A DNA stretch of 46,641 nucleotides, taken from assembly GCA_945952045.1 (NCBI GenBank), contig CAMFHE010000039.1, forward strand, positions 1 to 46,641, in the 5' to 3' direction. Below are positions 1 to 7,512 of this stretch, in pieces (positions within the stretch are counted from its first letter, which is position 1; every line of letters starts with the position of its first letter). This stretch comes from an uncultured Rhizobium sp. GTDB taxonomy: Bacteria > Pseudomonadota > Alphaproteobacteria > Rhizobiales > Rhizobiaceae. Under the pieces are notes generated by a model, which saw nothing but the letters and a program-made list of their open reading frames with translations, made no database searches and was not told where the DNA came from. Both the position numbers and the translations under genes were made by a program.

Positions 1-184
1 CACCCCACCCAAACAGTCAACACACCAATGTCAAAAAAATGAGATAATGTGGTAAGTGTCTGATGTTGTTTGGGAAAATCGCCGGTCTCCATCTTCGCTG
101 CTGCAAAGATCCAAATTCAGACCAATTCAGACCGGGCATTCCAGCCTCTGGATTTCTCCAAGACGGGTAGGCGATAGCCAGAGC
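1..184. other. Left-edge non-coding stretch
   Basis: No convincing gene is visible here. It lies downstream of treZ, which reads leftward and stops at 185. The stretch is more AT-rich than the genes and contains a tandem 10-base direct repeat (AATTCAGACC twice, 114-133). No clear terminator hairpin for treZ was found. Confidence 0.5.
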
Positions 185-2056
185 TCATCCAAGAGCAAAG
201 GCAATCGATGACGGGAGCAATTCGCCCTCCTTGCGCAGGCTTTCATGGGTGCGCAAGGGCCAGCTGAACAGGATATCGCCGCGGACCGCTGGGATGGGAC
301 GCCGGTCTTGTGAAAAGTTCAGCCGCAGTTCCAGGCGCTTTTCGCCCAGCATCCAGTCGATGGCAACGAGGCCATCATCCGCGGCAAGGACCTGTCCCGA
401 ATAGGCCCCTGCCCTTGGAAGCAGCGGAATGACATGGCGTCGGCGCAAGGCAAGGAGTTCGCGAACGAAATCCAGGCGCGCCCTTCCGTCCATCCGTTCG
501 CGCCGGTCCCAATCCAGCGTCGATTGGTGGCGGGTTTCAACGCTCAGCGGATCAGGAATATCGTCAGCCGTCTTGCCATCGGCAAAACCGCCGAAGCGCT
601 CGGCTTCCTCATGGCGGCCATTGCGTACGCTTTCGCCGAGTTTTCCATCAAGATCGCTGAAAAAGTAAAATGGCGCGGTCTCACCATATTCCTCGCCCAT
701 GTACAGCAAGGGAATTTGCGGCGAGAGCAGCAGCAGTGCAGTCAGCAATTCCACCGTCGCGGTATCGGTCAATGCGGTCAGCCGTTCACCAAAGGCGCGG
801 TTGCCGATCTGATCGTGGTTCTGAATGAAATTGACGAATGCGACAGGCGGCAGGTGTGCGCTCCTTTCGCCGACAGGCTTGCCATCGCCGGAAGGCTGCG
901 TCTCACCCTGATAGACATACCCCTCCGCCAGCGAGCGGGCCAGTTTGCGCCAGATGCCCTCGACATAATTGGCGTAATACCCTCTGTCCTCGCCGGTTGC
1001 GATGACATGGGCGACGTGGTGAAAATCGTCGTTCCACTCTCCGTCATACAAGAGAGCCCTGCCCTCCCCATCCCGTTCGTGCAACGCCGTGATATTGCGC
1101 ACATCCTCGGTCGTCAGGTGAATGCGGCGGTCGGGAAACGCGGCGCGGACGCGCCTTGCAAGCTCCACAAGAAGATGCACGTCAGATTCGTCGTCGACGA
1201 TATGGTCGATCGCATCGAGGCGAAGCCCGTCCAGGCGAAATTCCTCAAGCCAATAAAGCGCGTTCTGAATGAAGAATTCGCGCACCGGCGCCTGTCGATA
1301 GTCGATGGAAGCGCCCCAGGGCGTCGCGCGATCCTGAACAAAGAATTCAGGCGCATAGGCCGAGATATAATTTCCATCGGGACCGAAGTGATTATAGACG
1401 ACGTCGAGGATAACGTTCAGCCCCAACCGATGCGCTGTATCGACAAAGGCCTTCAAATCATCCGGCGTTCCGTAATCGCGATGCGGCGCATAGAGATAGA
1501 CCCCGTCATATCCCCAATTGCGGTCGCCAGGAAAATGGCCGACCGGCATGATCTCGATTGTTGTGATCCCGAGTTGCGCCAGATCGCTCAGACGCTCTGC
1601 GGCGGCTGCGAAGGTTCCCTGCGGCGTGAACGTTCCGATGTGCAGTTCGTAAAGCACGGTTTCATGCCACGGTCGGCCAACCCAATCGGAGCTGTGCCAG
1701 CGATAGGCATGCGGATCGACAACCGATGACGGGCCGTGTTGGTCAGCAGCCTGCGCCCGCGCGGCCGGATCCGGAACAACCATCCCATCATCGAGCACGA
1801 AACTATAGGCAGAGCACGGCTCCACATCGGAAAGCACGATTTCGAACCAACCATCCTGGGTTTTGTTCATCGGATGATCGCGACCACCGATGCGCAGCGC
1901 CAGGGCCTGCTGCCCGGGCGCCCAGAGACGGAAGCGGCACGCTCCATGATCGAGAAGATCGGCGCCCCAGCTTTTATGGAAGCGATGGCGCTGGCTATCG
2001 TGAGCATGAGAGGAAGAGGATGGGGCGGAGGCGGTTGAGAGAGGCGATGTCTGCAC
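185..2056 (-). CDS. treZ: Malto-oligosyltrehalose trehalohydrolase (TreZ)
   Basis: This enzyme hydrolyses maltooligosyl-trehalose to release trehalose, the second step of the TreY/TreZ route from glycogen or maltodextrin; it is cytoplasmic. The 623-residue length is normal for TreZ. An N-terminal carbohydrate-binding-like domain (about residues 28-110, beginning HRFHKSWGADL) is followed by a GH13 barrel with DVVYNHFGPDG, the nucleophile motif GLRLDAIDHI, the acid/base motif TTEDVRN and FIQNHDQIGNRA. The chosen start is GTG at 2056; a nearby ATG at 2067 is in another frame, and no strong ribosome site is visible, so the first 25 or so residues are uncertain. A stress-type promoter candidate lies at 2089-2114. 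No treY is present in the window, so its partner enzyme must be encoded elsewhere. The link to glgA and glgX nearby suggests glycogen-derived trehalose under stress (inference). Confidence 0.95.
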   Translation of the reverse strand: MQTSPLSTASAPSSSSHAHDSQRHRFHKSWGADLLDHGACRFRLWAPGQQALALRIGGRDHPMNKTQDGWFEIVLSDVEPCSAYSFVLDDGMVVPDPAARAQAADQHGPSSVVDPHAYRWHSSDWVGRPWHETVLYELHIGTFTPQGTFAAAAERLSDLAQLGITTIEIMPVGHFPGDRNWGYDGVYLYAPHRDYGTPDDLKAFVDTAHRLGLNVILDVVYNHFGPDGNYISAYAPEFFVQDRATPWGASIDYRQAPVREFFIQNALYWLEEFRLDGLRLDAIDHIVDDESDVHLLVELARRVRAAFPDRRIHLTTEDVRNITALHERDGEGRALLYDGEWNDDFHHVAHVIATGEDRGYYANYVEGIWRKLARSLAEGYVYQGETQPSGDGKPVGERSAHLPPVAFVNFIQNHDQIGNRAFGERLTALTDTATVELLTALLLLSPQIPLLYMGEEYGETAPFYFFSDLDGKLGESVRNGRHEEAERFGGFADGKTADDIPDPLSVETRHQSTLDWDRRERMDGRARLDFVRELLALRRRHVIPLLPRAGAYSGQVLAADDGLVAIDWMLGEKRLELRLNFSQDRRPIPAVRGDILFSWPLRTHESLRKEGELLPSSIAFALG

Positions 2057-2088
2057 GGTGTGTCCATCAGCTGCGAACGAATTCGGGA

Positions 2089-2114
2089 AACTCCGGCTTT
2101 ACCGGATTTGTTCC
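2089..2114 (-). promoter_or_regulatory. EcfG-like promoter candidate for treZ
   Basis: On the minus strand the sequence reads GGAAC, 17 bases, AGTT. The general stress consensus of alphaproteobacteria is GGAAC-N16/17-cGTT, so the -35 is exact and the -10 has one mismatch at its least conserved base. It ends 32 bases before the treZ start, a reasonable leader length. It is weaker than the exact sites at 3691, 5372 and 5843. Confidence 0.5.
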
Positions 2115-2151
2115 GTGTCCGGTTCTTCCCGGGCTCAAGCCAAATGCAAAA

Positions 2152-2173
2152 CTCCCCCGCAAACGCGGGGGAG
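2152..2173 (-). terminator. Rho-independent terminator of the BON-domain gene
   Basis: A perfect 9-base stem CTCCCCCGC / GCGGGGGAG closes a 4-base loop. Read on the minus strand it is followed by TTTTG, and it sits just after the stop of the BON-domain gene (2201) and before the treZ promoter. It should insulate treZ from read-through. Confidence 0.85.
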
Positions 2174-2200
2174 CGATACTCTTACTTATAAGCTTGCGGT

Positions 2201-3040
2201 TTACATCAGGCGGCGCGCGGCGGTCGCATCCGACGGCGCGGTATCAGTGGTCGCCGTCTGTTCCAGCCTCGATTTGATCCTGAGATTGTTCTGGACATGC
2301 AAGACCCCGGAAACGCGCTCGGCCAGGTCCTCGGCCCGGCGCTTGTCGAAGCGGCTGGACACATGACCGGACAGCGTCACTTCGGCCTTGCTGACGGCGA
2401 CCTCGATATCGGAAGCATCCAGCATCGGGTCATCGCTCAGACGATCGTTGACGTCTTCCAGAATGCGGGTGTCCGAACGCTGGTAATTACGCGGACCCTT
2501 GCCACGGAACTGGTCGGCGCGACGGCGGTTCTCAGCCTGTTCATCACCGAACCACGACGCGACTTCGTCTCCCGCGCGATCCCAGAAGCCACGCTGTTCG
2601 CCGCGGTAACGGTCGCGACCGCGATCCATATTGTCCCCGCCACGTCCATAGGAATAGTCGTCGCGCGCAGCGAGGTCGCGATAGCGCGCGTCACGCTGAC
2701 GGGTGTATGCGGAACGCATATCGTTTTCCTGGCCATAGGCGTAACCGCTGTCGCCATAGCCGCGATCCCACTCGCGCTCATCGGGCGAAAAACTGCTGCC
2801 TCGGCCATAATGCGGCGCATTCGGCTGGTTCCGCAGACCCTGGTTTTCCCGTTCACTGCTCCAGCCGCGCGCAACGGACGGCCTGTCGCGGTCACTGGAG
2901 TCGCCGAAATCGTAGTATTCGCCGCTGCGACCGTAATATCCGCTCTCGGAAGCGCTACGCTCGCGCGTATTGTAGTCGCGCTCGTTGCGCGCGCGGTTCT
3001 GCTCATGGCTTCCGGAGGTGAAATTGGAGTTGTTTGCCAT
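2201..3040 (-). CDS. BON-domain protein with charged Arg/Tyr/Asp-rich N-terminal half
   Basis: The 279-residue protein has a long low-complexity N-terminal half rich in Arg, Tyr, Gly, Ser and Asp (about residues 1-150), then a short conserved-looking block SWFGDEQAENRRRADQ (about 160-180), then one BON domain (about 190-260; ILEDVNDRLSDDP, VTLSGHVSSR). BON domains are associated with envelope maintenance and osmotic-shock protection, and proteins with the SWFGD block plus BON are frequent among stress-induced proteins of alphaproteobacteria (family knowledge, from memory). No signal peptide is seen. The start ATG at 3040 has a good ribosome site (GGAGAC). A stress-type promoter lies at 3092-3116 and a terminator at 2152-2173, so the gene is probably a single transcript. 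Exact function unknown. Confidence 0.85.
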   Translation of the reverse strand: MANNSNFTSGSHEQNRARNERDYNTRERSASESGYYGRSGEYYDFGDSSDRDRPSVARGWSSERENQGLRNQPNAPHYGRGSSFSPDEREWDRGYGDSGYAYGQENDMRSAYTRQRDARYRDLAARDDYSYGRGGDNMDRGRDRYRGEQRGFWDRAGDEVASWFGDEQAENRRRADQFRGKGPRNYQRSDTRILEDVNDRLSDDPMLDASDIEVAVSKAEVTLSGHVSSRFDKRRAEDLAERVSGVLHVQNNLRIKSRLEQTATTDTAPSDATAARRLM

Positions 3041-3091
3041 TGCATGTCTCCTTCAGTTGTGCCCCGCATTTTTCGATCGGAACGGGACCCC

Positions 3092-3116
3092 AACTTCCTT
3101 TTCCACGGCTTGTTCC
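3092..3116 (-). promoter_or_regulatory. EcfG-like promoter of the BON-domain gene
   Basis: Minus strand GGAAC, 16 bases, AGTT. The -35 is exact and the -10 matches GTT. The end of the -10 is about 50 bases before the BON start at 3040. It lies between that start and the end of the sigma factor gene at 3142. Confidence 0.65.
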
Positions 3117-3141
3117 CGAAATTATCGGAAAGCGGCGGGGA

Positions 3142-3645
3142 TCAGACCTCTTCGCCAAGCTCCAGCAAAAGCTGCCGACGGGCGCGATTGAGACGGCTTT
3201 TCACCGTTCCGATAGCACAATCGCAAATCTCGGCCGCCGTCTCGTAACTCTCACCGAGAACGACGACGAGGGTGAGGATCTCGCGATATTGGTCGGCCAG
3301 CTTGTTAAAAGCTACCTCAACTTCTCGTGCCCGGGCGCTCCATTCCTGCGTGGCGTCGAGGCTCAGGCTTTCGCTGCTGCAGTTTTCGAGGCCGGGAACT
3401 TCACGACTGCTAATTTTCACACGCGTATAGAACGTGTTGCGCATGATGGTGAAAAGCCAGGATTTCAGGCGGGTACCGGGCTCAAATTTGTCGAGATTGG
3501 CAAGGGCTTTGACCAGGGTCTCCTGCACAAGGTCGTCAGCGTCGACGGGATCACGGCAGAACGTCCGCGCGAAGGCGCGCAGGGCGGGAATGAGTTTCAC
3601 GATATCATCCCGCGCGACGTCAACGCTCGGCTGTAATTCGGACAC
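3142..3645 (-). CDS. ECF sigma factor, EcfG-like (ECF15 type)
   Basis: A 167-residue extracytoplasmic-function sigma factor. Region 2 covers about residues 15-80 (ALRAFARTFCRD, ADDLVQETLVKALAN, SWLFTIMRNTFYTR) and region 4 about 110-165 (LADQYREILTLVVVLGESY, AAEICDCAIGTVKSRLNRAR). The pattern is that of the EcfG/RpoE2 general stress sigma factors of alphaproteobacteria, released from the anti-sigma factor NepR by phosphorylated PhyR (family knowledge). The start is GTG at 3645; the ATG eight bases further upstream is out of frame. An exact EcfG promoter (3691-3715) precedes it, implying autoregulation or control by a paralogue. There is no adjacent phyR. A NepR-like gene lies 700 bases away at 4342. 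Whether this is the master EcfG or one of several paralogues cannot be told here. Confidence 0.85.
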   Translation of the reverse strand: MSELQPSVDVARDDIVKLIPALRAFARTFCRDPVDADDLVQETLVKALANLDKFEPGTRLKSWLFTIMRNTFYTRVKISSREVPGLENCSSESLSLDATQEWSARAREVEVAFNKLADQYREILTLVVVLGESYETAAEICDCAIGTVKSRLNRARRQLLLELGEEV

Positions 3646-3690
3646 CGTTCATAACCTTTCAGCGTGCGTGCAGGGGAAGTAACGAACCTC

Positions 3691-3715
3691 AACGTGCCCC
3701 AGGGGAATTGGTTCC
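3691..3715 (-). promoter_or_regulatory. EcfG promoter of the ECF sigma factor gene
   Basis: Minus strand GGAAC, 16 bases, CGTT, an exact match to the general stress consensus. It ends 45 bases before the GTG start at 3645. Its -35 is back to back with the -35 of the divergent promoter 3726-3751, leaving 10 bases between them. Confidence 0.85.
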
Positions 3716-3725
3716 GGCTGCGACA

Positions 3726-3751
3726 GGAACCTTCAACGGCGTTTGCGCGTT
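3726..3751 (+). promoter_or_regulatory. EcfG promoter of the small acidic protein gene
   Basis: Plus strand GGAAC, 17 bases, CGTT, matching the consensus with the longer permitted spacer. The expected transcript would have a leader of about 60 bases before the GTG at 3817. Confidence 0.8.
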
Positions 3752-3771
3752 TATCCGGCAGTCGATTATGA

Positions 3772-4206
<435 letters not shown>

Positions 4207-4220
4207 ATGAACTCAAGAGC

Positions 4221-4260
4221 CTCCCGGCATTGCATCCTTGCAACGCCGGGAGTTTGCTTT
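4221..4260 (+). terminator. Rho-independent terminator after the small acidic protein gene
   Basis: Arms CTCCCGGC and GCCGGGAG, with inner arms TTGCA and TGCAA, form a long near-perfect stem around a TCCT loop, followed by TTTGCTTT. It shows that the in-frame ATG at 4207 is not the start of the next gene, because that start would lie before the terminator. Confidence 0.85.
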
Positions 4261-4341
4261 AACCCTCTGCTCGCAATCGCCTTGCCGGGTTTGCGTCTTC
4301 TCGTCATAGTCAGGGACGGAGGGACCGGAGCAAGGAAAGCA

Positions 4342-4512
4342 ATGACGGAATTAAAGGACACGGCCGAGGGTGCGGATGCGCGGGTGGCCATTCTACTCGA
4401 TGAAATCGAGAAGGAACCGCTACCGGAACGTTTGCTGGATCTGGCCGTCAAATTGCAAAAAGCCCTTCACGAGCGTCATCTTCAGATCGAGAGTGCCGAA
4501 CAGGGCGCTTGA
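4342..4512 (+). CDS. NepR-like small protein (putative anti-sigma factor)
   Basis: A 56-residue protein whose core, [18 protein letters not shown] followed by an amphipathic helix, resembles the NepR signature (helix, then EPxPxRhhDLhxxL) of anti-sigma factors that bind EcfG and are displaced by PhyR. The start ATG at 4342 has the ribosome site AAGGAAAG; a longer reading from 4207 would include the upstream terminator and is rejected. No EcfG promoter is seen before it. Its stop nearly touches the DNA glycosylase gene, so the two are probably co-transcribed. Unlike classic loci it is not next to phyR, but it is 700 bases from an EcfG-like sigma factor. Binding to that sigma factor is an inference. 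Many genomes have NepR-like paralogues without a proven role. Confidence 0.7.
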   Translation: MTELKDTAEGADARVAILLDEIEKEPLPERLLDLAVKLQKALHERHLQIESAEQGA

Positions 4513-4520
4513 GCCGCAAC

Positions 4521-5078
4521 ATGACATCCCTCCCGTTTCAGGATTTTTTCGATCGCGACGCAGTCACCGTCGCGCGGGCATTGGTCGGCTGGTTCTTGAC
4601 TGTGGATGACGTCGGCGGCGTCATCGCCGAAACAGAAGCCTATCTGCGCGACGATGCCGCATCGCACAGTTTTTCCGGGCAGACGCAGCGTAACGCCGCC
4701 ATGTTTGGTCCGGCGGCGCATGCCTATGTCTATCGCTCCTATGGCATTCACTGGTGTTTGAATTTCGTCTGCGCCAATGCCGGGGCGGTGCTGATACGTG
4801 CCATCGTGCCGGATGTCGGGATTGAAAGAATGTTTGAGCGGCGCGCAGTCGACAAGATGGGAGCGCTGTGCAACGGCCCCGGCAAGCTGTGCGCCGCGCT
4901 TGCCGTCGATAAAAGCCATGACGGCATGCCGCTCGACAAGCCGCCTTTCCTGCTGCGTCCGGGCGAGGTGCCTGAAATTGCAACATCGACGCGTATCGGC
5001 ATCACGAAAAATGCCGAAGCCCCTTGGCGCTTCGGCATTTCAGGTTCATCCTTCGTCAGCAAGCGATTCGCGCCCTGA
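4521..5078 (+). CDS. mpg: 3-methyladenine DNA glycosylase (AAG/MPG family)
   Basis: This enzyme removes alkylated and deaminated purines from DNA in base-excision repair. The 185-residue length fits the bacterial members of the family. Visible signatures are [22 protein letters not shown] (the catalytic Glu lies in the ETEAY block), the Tyr-rich [38 protein letters not shown] and the C-terminal WRFGISGS. The ATG at 4521 is used; a TTG at 4509 overlapping the stop of the NepR-like gene is an alternative, and neither has a strong ribosome site. The tight packing suggests translational coupling to the upstream gene. A 12-base-pair hairpin is embedded in the 3' end of the coding region (5009-5040). 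Confidence 0.9.
   Translation: MTSLPFQDFFDRDAVTVARALVGWFLTVDDVGGVIAETEAYLRDDAASHSFSGQTQRNAAMFGPAAHAYVYRSYGIHWCLNFVCANAGAVLIRAIVPDVGIERMFERRAVDKMGALCNGPGKLCAALAVDKSHDGMPLDKPPFLLRPGEVPEIATSTRIGITKNAEAPWRFGISGSSFVSKRFAP
5009..5040 (+). repeat. 12-bp hairpin inside the 3' end of mpg
   Basis: Perfect arms AAATGCCGAAGC and GCTTCGGCATTT enclose 8 bases. The shape is that of an intrinsic terminator with A and T flanks, but it lies within coding sequence, about 40 bases before the stop. It may act on the transcript of mpg or on the convergent gene ending at 5100; this is unproven. Confidence 0.5.
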
Positions 5079-5099
5079 AATTGTCGGGCGCCATGCAAA

Positions 5100-5348
5100 T
5101 CAGTGGGACATAGCGTTTTCAGAAGCCGATGACCGCGCACGTCGCGGTGGTGCGACAGCTGACATGCCGCCGCGTAAGGTTTGCGAGCGCAAAACGATGC
5201 GAGCACCCTCGCTCTCGCGCTGCGCGCGATAGGCCGCCGCCGCATCCAGCGCCAGATCGTAGCAGGGAAATGAAGCGGAATGGTATCCTTCGGAAACAAA
5301 TACCCAGCCATTATCTGCCGGCAGGATATCGCAATATTCTTGTGTCAT
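5100..5348 (-). CDS. Small DUF2188-like stress protein
   Basis: An 82-residue protein of unknown function. The first 60 residues (DILPADNGWVFVSEGYHSAS, then DLALDAAAAYRAQRESEGARIVLRS) follow the plan of DUF2188-type small proteins: a strand carrying Gly-Trp, a helix of alternating Ala/Arg, then a final strand. The similarity is from memory and weak. The remaining tail is basic and Ser/Ala-rich. The start ATG at 5348 has the ribosome site AAGGAG; an upstream in-frame start at 5372 would overlap the promoter. An exact EcfG promoter lies at 5372-5396, and the DUF2934 gene is divergent from it. Confidence 0.75.
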   Translation of the reverse strand: MTQEYCDILPADNGWVFVSEGYHSASFPCYDLALDAAAAYRAQRESEGARIVLRSQTLRGGMSAVAPPRRARSSASENAMSH

Positions 5349-5371
5349 GGGGTCTCCTTCCAACTCCCTCA

Positions 5372-5396
5372 AACGACACGATCACGAAGTTGTTCC
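5372..5396 (-). promoter_or_regulatory. EcfG promoter of the DUF2188-like gene
   Basis: Minus strand GGAAC, 16 bases, CGTT, an exact consensus match. The -10 ends 23 bases before the ATG at 5348, so the leader is short and leaves room only for the AAGGAG ribosome site. Confidence 0.85.
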
Positions 5397-5469
5397 CCTT
5401 TTGGGCAAGTTTTTTTTACATGAGCCGCTTTTGCCGCACTGCGGAATCTTTTCAACTGCCGTGCGGTAT

Positions 5470-5494
5470 GGAACTATCGTCATGCGTCGCCGTT
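5470..5494 (+). promoter_or_regulatory. EcfG promoter of the DUF2934 gene
   Basis: Plus strand GGAAC, 16 bases, CGTT, an exact match, ending 31 bases before the ATG at 5526. With 5372-5396 it makes a second divergent stress-promoter pair. Confidence 0.85.
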
Positions 5495-5525
5495 AAGATG
5501 CGTCATGACACGGGGAGAACGAACC

Positions 5526-5768
5526 ATGACGGAATCCGTCTATGAACGCGTAAAGAAACGTGCATACGAGATTTGGGAAGACGAAGGTCGTCCCTGGGGC
5601 AGGGACATGCTCCATTGGGAGCGCGCCCATCAGGAAATCGCAGCAGAAGGCGAAGACGCCGCGCCGCCCATTCGCGTCGCCTCCGTCGAGACGTCAGACA
5701 TCGTCGCAAGCAACGTCGCCGTCAAAGCCAAGGCGTCGGCAAAGCGCGCGCCGCGCAAGGCAGTTTAA
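5526..5768 (+). CDS. DUF2934 domain protein
   Basis: An 80-residue protein. Residues 1-40 carry the DUF2934 pattern (RVKKRAYEIWEDEGRPWGRDMLHWERAHQE), a short helical unit common in alphaproteobacterial stress-regulon proteins; its function is unknown. The second half is a low-complexity Ala/Lys/Arg-rich tail ending KRAPRKAV that could bind nucleic acid, by composition only. The ATG at 5526 has the ribosome site GGGAG; an earlier in-frame ATG at 5505 lies only 11 bases after the promoter -10 and lacks a ribosome site. It has an exact EcfG promoter and a following 10-bp hairpin. Confidence 0.85.
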   Translation: MTESVYERVKKRAYEIWEDEGRPWGRDMLHWERAHQEIAAEGEDAAPPIRVASVETSDIVASNVAVKAKASAKRAPRKAV

Positions 5769-5776
5769 CGTTCCCA

Positions 5777-5803
5777 GCCTGCCATGTTCAGAGCATGGCA
5801 GGC
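5777..5803 (+). terminator. Hairpin after the DUF2934 gene
   Basis: Perfect 10-base arms GCCTGCCATG and CATGGCAGGC around a 7-base loop, nine bases after the stop. There is no T-run, so it may be a weak terminator or an mRNA-end stabiliser. It separates the gene from the glgA promoter at 5843. Confidence 0.65.
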
Positions 5804-5842
5804 CGGCAAAAGACATTACCTTCGGGAAAATTTCCAGACGGC

Positions 5843-5867
5843 GGAACGGTCAGACAAAACGGGCGTT
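5843..5867 (+). promoter_or_regulatory. EcfG promoter of glgA
   Basis: Plus strand GGAAC, 16 bases, CGTT, an exact match. The leader to the glgA start at 5981 would be about 105 bases, long enough for additional regulation, though no riboswitch was recognised. Confidence 0.8.
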
Positions 5868-5980
5868 TAATCCTTGAAACCCCGTTTCAGCAGTGACGAT
5901 CGACGGTGAATAGCGCGCGCGCATTCGCCTGATCTTGCGCGCCGGTATGACAAGGGCATCGACGTAAAAGGGGAATGTTC

Positions 5981-7456
5981 ATGCAAATTCTGTCCGTGGC
6001 ATCCGAAGTCTTTCCCCTCGTCAAAACCGGAGGGTTGGGTGATGTCACCGGCGCGCTACCCAAATATCTTCGCCGTTTCGGCATCCATGTCAAAACGCTC
6101 GTGCCTGGCTATCCATCGCTGCTGCGCGTGGTCAAGGCCATGGAACCCGTCGTCCAGTTCGACGAGCTTTTCGGCGGTCCGGCAACATTGCTGCAGGCGC
6201 GTTGCGCCGATCTGGACCTGTTGATTTTACAGTCCCCGTCACTCTATGACCGCTCGGGCGGCCCATATATCGACGCAGCAGGCAACGATCATCCCGACAA
6301 CTGGAAACGCTTTGCTGCGCTCTCCGCAGTTGCTGCCGAAATTGCCGGGGGTCTGATGCCGTACTGGTCGCCGGATATCGTCCACACCCATGACTGGCAG
6401 TCCGCGCTCACCGGTGTCTATATGCATTACGGTCGCGCAAGGCATGTTCCCAGCGTGCTGACCGTCCACAATCTTGCCTTCCAGGGCCAGTTTTCAGCGG
6501 ATATCCTGCCCTGGCTCGGCCTGCCGCTGGAATCCAACGGCATCGATTGCCTGGAATATCATGGCGATATCAGCTATCTCAAAGGCGGATTGCAGACGGC
6601 CAACGCCATCACCACCGTCAGCCCGACCTATGCCCGGGAAATTCTGACCACCGAATTCGGCATGGGTCTGGAGGGTGTGCTCACAGCGCGCGCCCGCGAT
6701 CTCCACGGCATCGTCAACGGCATCGACACCGCCATCTGGGATCCATCCAGCGACGCGGCGCTGCCGGAGCGTTACGACTACCTCGATGTCGGCCCGCGCC
6801 TCGTCAATCGCGCGCGGCTTGAGCGGGAATTCGGTCTCGATGCGGACGACAGCCCGATCTTTTCGGTTGTCAGCCGCCTGACATGGCAGAAGGGTATGGA
6901 TCTTCTGGCCGCGGTTGCCGACGACCTCGTCTATCGCGGCGGCAAGCTGATTGTCTTCGGGCGCGGCGATCACGATATAGAAGATCGGCTTGCGGGCGTG
7001 GCGTTACGCCATCCCGGACGTGTCGCCGTCCGGCTTGGCTATGACGAACACACGGCGCATCTCATCCACGGCGGTTCCGATGCAATCGTCCAGCCTTCGC
7101 GCTTCGAGCCGTGCGGGCTGACGCAGCTTTATGCGCTGCGTTACGGAAGCGTCCCTGTCGTTTCGCGCACCGGCGGCCTGTCGGAAACCATCATCGATGC
7201 CAATGATGCGGCGATTTCGGCGCGTGTCGCCACAGGCTTCCAATTCCATCCCGTAACCGAGGACGGGTTGAAGCTGGCGCTTCACCGCGCCATCGCCGCC
7301 TTTCGCGATCCGCGCCTTTGGGCGCGCTTGCAGCATCAGGGCATGCGCGCGCATTTCTCCTGGGATCGAAGTGCCGAACGCTACGCCGATCTCTACGCGG
7401 CTCTGCTTGAGGAACGCGACGGCGCACCCGCCGCCGCCTCCCTCGCCCTCGGTTGA
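5981..7456 (+). CDS. glgA: Glycogen synthase (ADP-glucose type, GT5)
   Basis: It elongates alpha-1,4-glucan with ADP-glucose to make glycogen in the cytoplasm. At 491 residues it has normal length. It has the GT5 signature KTGGLGDV near residue 15, the conserved HDW block (VHTHDWQSAL), the nucleotide-binding SRLTWQKGMDLL and the C-terminal SRFEPCGLTQLYALRYG with RTGGL. ATG at 5981 is preferred to the in-frame ATG at 5975 because the AAAAGGGGA ribosome site is correctly spaced only for the former. It is alone on its strand, with an exact EcfG promoter upstream and a two-way terminator shared with the convergent glgX. glgB and glgC are not in the window. Confidence 0.97.
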   Translation: MQILSVASEVFPLVKTGGLGDVTGALPKYLRRFGIHVKTLVPGYPSLLRVVKAMEPVVQFDELFGGPATLLQARCADLDLLILQSPSLYDRSGGPYIDAAGNDHPDNWKRFAALSAVAAEIAGGLMPYWSPDIVHTHDWQSALTGVYMHYGRARHVPSVLTVHNLAFQGQFSADILPWLGLPLESNGIDCLEYHGDISYLKGGLQTANAITTVSPTYAREILTTEFGMGLEGVLTARARDLHGIVNGIDTAIWDPSSDAALPERYDYLDVGPRLVNRARLEREFGLDADDSPIFSVVSRLTWQKGMDLLAAVADDLVYRGGKLIVFGRGDHDIEDRLAGVALRHPGRVAVRLGYDEHTAHLIHGGSDAIVQPSRFEPCGLTQLYALRYGSVPVVSRTGGLSETIIDANDAAISARVATGFQFHPVTEDGLKLALHRAIAAFRDPRLWARLQHQGMRAHFSWDRSAERYADLYAALLEERDGAPAAASLALG

Positions 7457-7471
7457 CGACATCTTAAAACC

Positions 7472-7503
7472 AAAAGGCCCGGATCGTGATCCGGGCTTTT
7501 CTT
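7472..7503. terminator. Bidirectional terminator between glgA and glgX
   Basis: Arms GCCCGGATC and GATCCGGGC flanked by AAAA on the left and TTTT on the right. It serves the rightward glgA and the leftward glgX, whose stop is at 7513. Confidence 0.9.
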
Positions 7504-7512
7504 TGCGCGTCC

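Noticed and set aside
434..1729. Long plus-strand frame of 431 codons inside treZ
   Set aside because: It is a shadow of treZ on the opposite strand; high-GC coding DNA leaves such frames open, and it has no family features or ribosome site.
4207..4512. Longer 101-residue reading of the NepR-like gene
   Set aside because: The extra 45 residues lie over a strong terminator hairpin (4221-4260) and lack a ribosome site; the 56-residue version from 4342 matches NepR size.
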